A stretch of DNA of 9,306 nucleotides from Euryarchaeota archaeon UBA549 (lineage in GTDB: Archaea; Thermoplasmatota; Poseidoniia; Poseidoniales; Poseidoniaceae). The notes below the pieces were generated by a model. The model was not told the origin of the DNA. It made no database searches and was given only the letters and a program-made list of their open reading frames with translations. The stretch is taken from contig DAGF01000018.1 in assembly GCA_002495645.1 (NCBI GenBank), positions 3,132 to 12,437 of the forward strand, read 5' to 3'. A program made the position numbers and the translations under genes. Of this stretch, positions 1-5,971 are shown piece by piece; the first letter of the stretch is position 1; every line of letters begins with the position of its first letter.

Positions 1-40
1 GAGTAGCCACTCTTTCCAGGTCTCCGACCTGTACAACGCG

Positions 41-74
41 CCTCCGGCGGCCAAGGCCGTCGGAGGGGCCTTTT
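41..74 (+). terminator. Hairpin plus T-tract, terminator-like
   Basis: A GC-rich stem pairs 41-51 with 56-66 (ten Watson-Crick pairs and one G-T wobble) around a four-base loop. GGCC and a short T-rich run (71-77) follow on the + strand. A second perfect 6-bp hairpin (CAGGTC/GACCTG) lies just before it at 17-31. The orientation suits a transcript entering from the left, converging on the GT2 gene that ends at 77. Archaeal terminators are usually simple T-runs, so in an archaeal host this may instead be the end of a structured RNA or a chance structure. The gene it would serve lies outside the window. Confidence 0.38.
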
Positions 75-76
75 CT

Positions 77-1303
77 TCAAACTTCAACATCCAACATGTG
101 CTCACGCACGTCGGTGTGTTGTTCCCACTGATGCAATGAACGACCCCGTGCCGTCGTAATGAGCGACCGCCCGAGCAATTCCATGCTGGCGAACCACTGC
201 CCGACCAGCGAGAGCGGCCCGCTTGATTTGCCCTGTCGGCTGCGCCACCACAAAGCAGCGCTGATGAGTTCAAGCACGGTGAAACCAAGGTGAAGGCTGT
301 TGGCGAGCGTGAACGTGGCCGGCCAGCCGTAGAGTGCGATGAAACCCCAGCGCAACACGGCGCTCGCCGTAGCGATGGTCAACGCCAACGGGGCGATGAT
401 GTGGAAATGGTGTTGGCGACGGAAAATACGACCGAAGAGGCCCTGGCCTCTGGCTGTCGCTCGCTTCCGTTCACGGGTCAGCAACCGTTGCAGTCCTTGC
501 GCTCGCCGTATCTTTTGGCGGCGCTGTCCCTCAAGCGTGCTGGGTGCAGCGTCGACGAAATGAGCGAGCGGGTCGGTCAGCGTTCGCCATCCACGGCAAC
601 GGATGGACGTCGCGATTTGGGCGTCGTCAGCATTGGCGCTCGGATTCAGGTCGTCAATGGCCAGGCATGAAGGGCGCCACATCATGCAGGACCCTTCGAG
701 AAACGGCGTGCTGTCAACCATGGATTCGGCCAGTCGCATGGCCTCCCACGCCGTTCTGTGCATGGTCTCGTCGTGGCGTGCCCCTTCACGTTTGGGCACG
801 GCCCCAACCGCACCCACCATCGGGTCGGCGAACCACTGCATCATGCGACGCAGACACCCTCGCTCAAGCAGGGCATCGGCATCGGTCATGCAAACGAGCC
901 CTTCAGCGTGCTGTCCAAGGTGCTTCAACGCCTTGACGACAGCCGGCGTTTTTCCTTGACGCGTCTCCATGCGAAGCAGATCCACCTCCAGAAAGGCCTC
1001 GGGATGGGTATTGAGCCATGCTTCAACCCGTTCCACCGTGTCATCGGTCGATGCGGAGTCGATGAGCAGCAGTCGCACAGGCACGTTTTGCTGGACAAGG
1101 TTGTCCAGTTTCTTCTCAATGATGCGCGCCTCGTTCCAAACTGGAAGCAGCACGGTCAGGGGTTCCGCATGATCGTTGCCCTTGGGGACGTGCGCGTTTC
1201 GATGGTCCCGGTCCCAACGGTACATGTCCCACCGATGAAGGACAAAGGGCACCAACGCTACGGAAAGCGCCGCCCCTTCGATGATGGCGGGCACCACGAC
1301 CAT
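77..1303 (-). CDS. Membrane-anchored family 2 glycosyltransferase
   Basis: Predicted 408-aa inverting GT-A glycosyltransferase that transfers a sugar from a nucleotide donor at the cytoplasmic membrane face. A hydrophobic N-terminal anchor (about residues 5-23) precedes the catalytic domain. That domain begins with VLLPVWNEARIIEKKL (51-66), followed by IDSASTDDT (81-89) and the metal-binding DAD (D141, D143). Later come EGSCMMWR (203-210), an acidic pair D226-D227 and a QRRQKIRRAQG segment (260-270) resembling the QxxRW-type motif of processive GT2 enzymes. Two or three hydrophobic segments follow from about 300 to 353. The frame stays open upstream to 1471, but the leading 56 residues are Arg/Pro-rich, match no GT2 feature and would overlap the divergent GT4 gene. 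I therefore chose the ATG at 1303, immediately before the membrane anchor. Acceptor and donor are unknown. GC is high (about 60% in sampled lines) compared with the genes to the right. Confidence 0.88.
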   Translation of the reverse strand: MVVVPAIIEGAALSVALVPFVLHRWDMYRWDRDHRNAHVPKGNDHAEPLTVLLPVWNEARIIEKKLDNLVQQNVPVRLLLIDSASTDDTVERVEAWLNTHPEAFLEVDLLRMETRQGKTPAVVKALKHLGQHAEGLVCMTDADALLERGCLRRMMQWFADPMVGAVGAVPKREGARHDETMHRTAWEAMRLAESMVDSTPFLEGSCMMWRPSCLAIDDLNPSANADDAQIATSIRCRGWRTLTDPLAHFVDAAPSTLEGQRRQKIRRAQGLQRLLTRERKRATARGQGLFGRIFRRQHHFHIIAPLALTIATASAVLRWGFIALYGWPATFTLANSLHLGFTVLELISAALWWRSRQGKSSGPLSLVGQWFASMELLGRSLITTARGRSLHQWEQHTDVREHMLDVEV

Positions 1304-1406
1304 GGGCGGATAGGCCAATGCCTTGCTCTTATGTCCTCTCCATTGCAACAAGCTTGCGAACCCAATTTGCCGACCCTTTCTTGATGGCGAACGGTGTGCG
1401 CTGACC
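1304..1406. promoter_or_regulatory. Divergent intergenic region between GT2 and GT4 genes
   Basis: About 100 bp separate the chosen starts of the two divergent glycosyltransferase genes. On the - strand the octamer ACATAAGA (complement of 1327-1334) lies about 27 nt upstream of the GT2 ATG. That is the right distance for an archaeal TATA box serving a leaderless transcript, but the match is poor. No convincing Shine-Dalgarno sequence precedes either start. For the + gene only a weak T-rich stretch around 1383-1389 lies near the expected TATA position. Both frames stay open through this region, so the assignment depends on the start choices. Confidence 0.3.
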
Positions 1407-2384
1407 ATGCGCAAGGTGTTGCATGTGGGTCCTTGCAATACGCCAGGTGGCATGGCGACCGTCATGCACACCCTCGCTGAATTCCCGCCCGAAGGCTGGG
1501 AAGCCGAACTGCTCGCCTCGCATGCACCGGGTGGACTGTGGGCGAAATGGCGGGCCTATCGGCGGGCTCGCCGTGAGCTCAAGCGACGATGCAGCGATCC
1601 TGCGCTTCGCCCGGATGTGGTTCATGTTCACACGGCTGCGGATTGGTCGTGGCGGCGAAAGGCGCGGTTAATCGGATGTTTACCTGTAGAAACGGGCGTC
1701 GTGATTCACATCCATTCCGGGAAATTTGACGCATGGCTTGGCAAGCCAGAATCAAAACACAGTGCATCATTTACCAAGACTGTTCAACAATACAAAGCAA
1801 CGGTGGTTGTCCTCTCTGAGGCATGGAAAGAAACCCTTGCCCCCATCATTGGCGACACTCTTGCCATCTCGAATCCGATTCCACCAACCATGGTGCCCCC
1901 GAGTCAACCGAGAGAGAGGAATCATCTGCTTCTTCTCGGCCGAGCGGATCCGGTAAAAGGCCATGATTTTGCTATGAAGGTCGCCCGTGGGCTTCACCAA
2001 CAGCGACCTTCAATTCGCCTCTCCATCACCGGTCTTGAACACGCTCAAGACGACTTCATCCATGCTCTGGGGTGGATAAGTGAGGAAGAGAAATTGCGGT
2101 TGCTCCAAACTGCGAGTTTGCTTTTGCTTCCATCGGCCTATGAAGGCCAGCCGATGGTCGCCTTGGAGGCAAGTGCATGCGGCCTCCCCATTGTCGCCTC
2201 AGAACATTTGTCCTCATTGCCCGATTCAGTGAGCACTGCAGGCGCTGAAATTGAAGACTGGGTGTCGGTTGTGGGGAAACTCCTCGACGACCCCCCGAAC
2301 GTGGCACCGGTCAATGTTCACGACCAACTTGCAGCGATTCAACGCCAGTGGAACGATTGTTATTGTTCCAGGCTGGGAGCGTGA
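1407..2384 (+). CDS. Family 4 (GT-B) glycosyltransferase
   Basis: Predicted 325-aa retaining GT-B enzyme of the GT4/GT1 type, cytosolic or peripheral at the membrane. The start at 1407 gives MRKVLHVGPCNTPGGMATVM, a typical first Rossmann strand with the glycine-rich acceptor loop (GG at 14-15). The open frame extends back to 1323, but those 28 residues precede the natural domain start. Other landmarks are VVHVHTAADW (71-80), HIHSGK (101-106), LLLLGRADPVKGHD (174-187, donor-domain start with the R and K of the phosphate site) and PSAYEGQPMVALEASACGLP (242-261). The last is the E-x7-E signature (E246 and E254). At 325 aa it is slightly shorter than many GT4 proteins, but both halves are present. 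Its last 25 bp overlap the convergent GT4 gene. Base composition changes within this gene near 1670, from about 60-68% GC to 38-57% in sampled lines. Donor and acceptor cannot be named. Confidence 0.88.
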   Translation: MRKVLHVGPCNTPGGMATVMHTLAEFPPEGWEAELLASHAPGGLWAKWRAYRRARRELKRRCSDPALRPDVVHVHTAADWSWRRKARLIGCLPVETGVVIHIHSGKFDAWLGKPESKHSASFTKTVQQYKATVVVLSEAWKETLAPIIGDTLAISNPIPPTMVPPSQPRERNHLLLLGRADPVKGHDFAMKVARGLHQQRPSIRLSITGLEHAQDDFIHALGWISEEEKLRLLQTASLLLLPSAYEGQPMVALEASACGLPIVASEHLSSLPDSVSTAGAEIEDWVSVVGKLLDDPPNVAPVNVHDQLAAIQRQWNDCYCSRLGA

Positions 2385-3487
2385 AGGACTTCTTCAAGTG
2401 TTTCAACAACGTTCTCCCAGGAAAAATGCGCTTCCGCATGCGACCGTGCCGAATCTGAGCGTTCTTGAAGCGTTTTTTCGGATAATGTGGAAAGCTCTTC
2501 CATCCATTCACGGGCGTCTTCATGGAAATCCTCCTGTGGAGATAATTTGAACCATGCATCACTGGCACCATCAATTCGGTGGCCGCTGTGGTCAACACCG
2601 TACACCAAGAGGCCTGCTGCAAGGTATTCGCTCCGTTTCAGAGGACTTGCGAGCGACCAAACTCGGGTTGCTGGCATGGGCAAGAGGCCGATGTGTTGCT
2701 TTTCCAGATAGGCGGGAATGTCCGGCCTTGGAACATGTGAGAACACCGAAAGGAGAGGGTCGCCCTCGGCCATGGCTTGTAACACGTCGAGGACATCGCC
2801 GTCACCAATCAGCGTGAGATGAACATCAAATCCACTGTTGGCGAGCCTTCGCATCAACATTGGGAGGGCGAGGACGCCGCGATGTTTGTCCAAACGTCCG
2901 TGGTAGACAAATTTCCACGGACCGTTTTTTCGTATTGGTGCGACATGAAAATCCTCGAGGTTCACTCCAGCAGGGATGGAGTGAACGTTTTGATTGTTCA
3001 CGCCAATATGTCGGACGACCTCGTCTTGGTGCGCTTTTGAGACAACCAATCCCTTTGAAAAAACGCCCTTCTTCATCATCGACCAAGCCTTTTTCCAACT
3101 TCGCCACTGCAATTTTGCGAGGAAGGTGGCGTCTGCTGGTGGAGAGCGGTCCATCAACACCACTCTGCAGTTTCTGTTTGCGAGCGACTGGCCCAAGACA
3201 GGGGCGAGCGGCCAATCCACGAGGATGACATCGAAATCGGCATCGGCGTGTTGCTTGAACCATGTTCGGGCGTTTTTTGCAAGGGTTGCTGCCTTTCTTC
3301 CCGGCCATTTGGATTGTTGAAGAGGGATGTGTTTCCACGCAAAGGCATCATGGGAGCCAGCCTCGTCAGCATTCAACACCGTCACATCATGTCCACGATT
3401 GACCAATCCACGAATGAGTGCATCGGTGGTGGTCGTGCACATGTCGTTCCAGCGACGCACGGTCACCCAGGCAATGTTCATCTTCAT
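2360..3487 (-). CDS. Family 4 (GT-B) glycosyltransferase, second gene of a two-gene operon
   Basis: Predicted 375-aa GT-B glycosyltransferase. The N-terminal half begins MKMNIAWVTVRRWNDMCTTT and RGHDVTVLNADE, the usual first strands of a GT4 fold. IPAGVNLEDF (171-180), YHGRLDKHRG (195-204), LIGDGD (226-231), RPDIPAYLEKQHIGLLPMPA (254-273) and SPLKRSEYLAAGLLVYG (281-297) mark the donor-binding half. The acidic residue of SPLKRSEYLA stands where GT4 enzymes hold the nucleotide-sugar ribose. The ATG at 3487 overlaps the stop of the upstream epimerase as ATGA, so the two are probably translationally coupled. A second ATG two codons in (3481) is an alternative start. Its 3' end overlaps the convergent GT4 gene by 25 bp. 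It shares only fold-level motifs with that GT4, so it is not a recent duplicate. Sugar specificity is unknown. Confidence 0.87.
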   Translation of the reverse strand: MKMNIAWVTVRRWNDMCTTTTDALIRGLVNRGHDVTVLNADEAGSHDAFAWKHIPLQQSKWPGRKAATLAKNARTWFKQHADADFDVILVDWPLAPVLGQSLANRNCRVVLMDRSPPADATFLAKLQWRSWKKAWSMMKKGVFSKGLVVSKAHQDEVVRHIGVNNQNVHSIPAGVNLEDFHVAPIRKNGPWKFVYHGRLDKHRGVLALPMLMRRLANSGFDVHLTLIGDGDVLDVLQAMAEGDPLLSVFSHVPRPDIPAYLEKQHIGLLPMPATRVWSLASPLKRSEYLAAGLLVYGVDHSGHRIDGASDAWFKLSPQEDFHEDAREWMEELSTLSEKTLQERSDSARSHAEAHFSWENVVETLEEVLHAPSLEQ

Positions 3488-4428
3488 CGCCTCGCATCTT
3501 CGTCTTCAAGCAACGATGCAATGCCTTCGGTAAAACCGATCTCGGGCTTCCAATCAATCATGGATTGAATTCGCTTGTTTGAGCCGCACGAATGCATCAC
3601 GTCGCCTTCTCTCACATCGCCGTGAAGAGGGACAATGGCTTCCATTTTTCTGCGTTCGTTGAGACACTGATTGATGCTCCGAACGACATCGAGCACGCTG
3701 ATTTGTGTTTGCGAAGCGACATTGGCGACCGAGTACTCGTAAGGGGTTGACCTCGCCACCATCGCGTGGACCGCTTTCGCAAGGTCGTGCACGTGGACGA
3801 AGTCCCGAGTTTGCTCACCGGTTCCGTGAATCGTTGGGCGTTTCCCATTCTTCATTGAATGAAGGAAAAGAGGAATCAGCGAAGCATAAGCGGAATCATA
3901 ACGCTGCCCTGGGCCATAGACGTTGAAGAAACGAAGTGCGATGGCGTCCAACCCCTTGTTTCGAAACGCCACCACTTGTTTCTCGTTGGCTGCTTTGCTT
4001 TCAGCATAAGGTGAAAGACATTCAACAGGAGCAGACTCAAGCAAAGGCATCTCGGGCCACGAGCCGTACACGGCTGCAGAAGAGGCCACAACCACTTTGC
4101 TTACGCCAGCATCAAGTGCACACTGCAACACATTTTCCGTGCCTTCGACGTTGATGAACATCGTTTTTTCAGGCTCCTGAATGGATTGGGGTACGGAGAC
4201 TCGGGCGGCCAAATGCACAACTGCATCACACGATTTCATCGCATCCCGAAGAGATTCCTTTGAGTTGATGTCCTCTTGGATAACGGTGAAATCCCCCATT
4301 TCCTGTCGTTCAGATTCGCTAAATTCATCCACGTCAAGAACCACGACTTGCCATCCATGGTCCAGAAATTGACGAACAACATGGCGACCAATGAACCCAG
4401 CACCACCGGTGATGAGCACGCTCGCCAT
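3484..4428 (-). CDS. NAD-dependent epimerase/dehydratase (GalE-like, extended SDR)
   Basis: Predicted 314-aa extended short-chain dehydrogenase acting on a nucleotide sugar in the cytosol, most likely a UDP-glucose or UDP-GlcNAc 4-epimerase. It has the NAD-binding GGAGFIG (8-14), VVHLAARVSVP (70-80), an SSAAVYG segment with the catalytic Ser/Thr position (116-122), the YxxxK pair (Y141, K145), RFFNVYGPGQR (166-176) and HGTGEQTRDFVHVHDLAKAV (201-220). The last two motifs are typical of GalE/WbpP-like epimerases rather than 4,6-dehydratases. The length is normal for the family. A GAGGG stretch lies 6 nt before the ATG and could serve as a ribosome binding site. It is the first gene of an operon with the following GT4 (4-nt ATGA overlap), so it may make the donor for that enzyme. 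Exact epimerase versus other SDR chemistry cannot be settled from motifs alone. Confidence 0.88.
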   Translation of the reverse strand: MASVLITGGAGFIGRHVVRQFLDHGWQVVVLDVDEFSESERQEMGDFTVIQEDINSKESLRDAMKSCDAVVHLAARVSVPQSIQEPEKTMFINVEGTENVLQCALDAGVSKVVVASSAAVYGSWPEMPLLESAPVECLSPYAESKAANEKQVVAFRNKGLDAIALRFFNVYGPGQRYDSAYASLIPLFLHSMKNGKRPTIHGTGEQTRDFVHVHDLAKAVHAMVARSTPYEYSVANVASQTQISVLDVVRSINQCLNERRKMEAIVPLHGDVREGDVMHSCGSNKRIQSMIDWKPEIGFTEGIASLLEDEDARR

Positions 4429-4440
4429 GCCTTGCCCTCT

Positions 4441-4488
4441 GCCCCTTTCCGTCTTAGGTTTTCCAGCCTACCGGGTACGGGAAGGGGC
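4441..4488. promoter_or_regulatory. Long imperfect inverted repeat in a divergent intergenic region
   Basis: The 12-base arm at 4441-4452 (GCCCCTTTCCGT) is complementary to the arm at 4477-4488 (ACGGGAAGGGGC), with 11 Watson-Crick pairs and one T-G wobble. The 24-base spacer contains a smaller TAGG/CCTA pairing (4455-4458 with 4467-4470). The element sits between the divergent epimerase and PP-loop 1 genes. On the epimerase side it ends 12 nt from the ATG; on the other side it lies about 50 nt from the chosen start. No T-run follows on either strand, so it does not look like a terminator. It could be an operator shared by both genes or a structured leader on the epimerase mRNA. A weak A-rich stretch at 4491-4503 follows on the + strand. 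Confidence 0.45.
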
Positions 4489-4524
4489 GAAAATCAAAAT
4501 CAATGTCCGATAACGGTTTGAGCA

Positions 4525-4531
4525 GAGGAGG
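4525..4531 (+). promoter_or_regulatory. Shine-Dalgarno sequence deciding the start of PP-loop gene 1
   Basis: GAGGAGG ends 7 nt before the ATG at 4539. It is the strongest ribosome binding site in the window. It favours the ATG at 4539 over the in-frame ATG at 4503, which has no comparable upstream signal. Confidence 0.65.
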
Positions 4532-4538
4532 GCACACC

Positions 4539-5897
4539 ATGGTCACCGGCGCAATGAGGCGATGGCGTATTCGTCGTCTGTACAACGGGGAAGAATTTGC
4601 TCGTGCGCGTCGCTTAAGTGAACGGGAATTGGGCGGGTACAATCATGATTTTGCTACTGATATTATCGTGCGTTCTCTCTACAATGAAGGACGTTGGAAG
4701 GCCTTGCTTGATTTTGTTGAACAGCATCCAGCAGCCGTTCACGAAGTGTACGCAAAGAAAGCTCAGCGAAGGTTGAGCCAGGCGCTCGAAGAGGCTGAAG
4801 GGATTCCAGAACCAAACGAGAAGAAACCGTGGAACATAGCGGATTTGTTGTCCAATTGGTCCCAAGAAGGGAGGAGGCTATGGCTTCGCCACCCTTGGGG
4901 TTGGACGCATTGGGACATGCCGGAAGAGTATTCGCTCAAGGACACCCATCCTGCATTGCTCCATTTGGCGCTGGAAGTTCTCTTGTTCCCTTGGGTGCCT
5001 GAAACCAAACGCTGGGATGTTGAGCGACGTTCGCCGGGCACGAACCATTCGCTCTCCTACTCGGGTGGCGTTGATTCAACCGCCGCCATGCTGTTGCTGC
5101 CCGACGATACCATTCTTGCGTATCATGAACGCAATTTCACCTCCATGCTGAACCACTCCCTCCCTCATTCGACTTTTGAGGCCATTGAGGAGCGAACCGG
5201 TCGTCGGGTTCTTCGTGTTCCATCCAACCATGAAAAAATCCGAACATATCATGGATTGCAAACAGGCTTCCCAACCGCAAACGCTGCATGTGTGCATCTT
5301 ATTTTGCTCGCCGACCATCTTGACATCTGCTCCATCTCATTTGGCACCGTCATCGAAAATACATGGTTGAAAAAGGGACTTAAATTCCGAGAATTTCAAG
5401 ACACGCATTATTGGAATTATTGGCCAAAACAATTCAAAAAAGCCGGTTTGGACTACGCCCTCCCCATCAATCATATTTCCGAAGCCGGTGCGCTGAAAAT
5501 TTGTGCTCAAAGCGAACTGGCTGACGTGGTGAATTCATGCCTCAGAGGCAACGGCGACCGTTGGTGTGGAACCTGCTGGAAGTGTTTTCACAAGAACGGG
5601 CCACTCGGCAGAGACATCGACCCGACGAGCAAGGAGATTTCCATTTTCCTTAACAAAAAACCACTGCGCACCGCGCAACATGCTTTGTGGGCATTGAAGG
5701 TTCAGAGTTTGGAACACCTCACTCCACATTTAGCCGAACACATCGCAGATGACCTTTCTTGGTGGGACAAGGCCTACGAGCCAGGGTTGGACTTGATTGA
5801 AGAACCGTTGAGGTCCGTTGTCAAAGAAAAAACGGACACCTATCTTGAATGGATGACCAAGCCGTATGCTTTGGTTGAGGTTGACTTGGATGTTTGA
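4539..5897 (+). CDS. QueC-like PP-loop ATPase with N-terminal helical extension, glycan-locus type
   Basis: Predicted 452-aa cytosolic protein of the adenine-nucleotide alpha-hydrolase (PP-loop) superfamily. Numbering is from 4539; the ATG at 4503 would add 12 residues. Residues 1-85 look like TPR-type helical pairs (for example VRSLYNEGRWKALLDFVEQH). The PP-loop is SGGVDSTA (175-182), which in this fold binds the ATP phosphates. GFPTANAA and ISFGTVIEN follow. A zinc site C334, C343, C346, C349 (CX8CX2CX2C) has the spacing known from QueC. About 100 more residues follow the zinc site, a region QueC lacks. By family logic it should adenylate a carboxylate or similar group. The QueC substrate signature (YPDCR region) is absent, so queuosine-type synthesis is unlikely. 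It is homologous over most of its length to the protein encoded at 7260-8552. The next gene, a GT28-like transferase, is 74 bp downstream and probably co-transcribed. Function inferred: modification of a glycan precursor. Confidence 0.78.
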   Translation: MVTGAMRRWRIRRLYNGEEFARARRLSERELGGYNHDFATDIIVRSLYNEGRWKALLDFVEQHPAAVHEVYAKKAQRRLSQALEEAEGIPEPNEKKPWNIADLLSNWSQEGRRLWLRHPWGWTHWDMPEEYSLKDTHPALLHLALEVLLFPWVPETKRWDVERRSPGTNHSLSYSGGVDSTAAMLLLPDDTILAYHERNFTSMLNHSLPHSTFEAIEERTGRRVLRVPSNHEKIRTYHGLQTGFPTANAACVHLILLADHLDICSISFGTVIENTWLKKGLKFREFQDTHYWNYWPKQFKKAGLDYALPINHISEAGALKICAQSELADVVNSCLRGNGDRWCGTCWKCFHKNGPLGRDIDPTSKEISIFLNKKPLRTAQHALWALKVQSLEHLTPHLAEHIADDLSWWDKAYEPGLDLIEEPLRSVVKEKTDTYLEWMTKPYALVEVDLDV

Positions 5898-5971
5898 TTT
5901 TGTTCAACAACGGGGCAATTTGTATTCTCTGTTCTGCCAAACATCAAGAAGTTGGGGCTTAAGGAAAGCAC

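Noticed and set aside
1..139. Partial + strand gene ending with TGA at 137-139
   Set aside because: The frame is open from the left edge but would overlap the end of the GT2 gene by more than 60 bp and run through the hairpin/T-tract. The translation shows no recognisable motif.
290..670. 126-codon open frame on the + strand
   Set aside because: Antisense shadow of the GT2 C-terminal half, with low-complexity Arg-rich content and no start signal.
758..1384. 208-codon open frame on the + strand
   Set aside because: It lies antisense to the GT2 catalytic domain, whose motifs are complete on the - strand. High GC keeps the opposite frames open, and the translation is rich in His, Arg and Cys with no recognisable domain.
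1304..1471. N-terminal extension of the GT2 protein to the ATG at 1471
   Set aside because: The extra 56 residues would overlap the divergent GT4 gene, look like non-coding translation, and precede the natural membrane-anchor start at 1303.
2819..3040. 73-codon + strand open frame
   Set aside because: Antisense to the second GT4 gene at its donor-domain motifs; no independent support.
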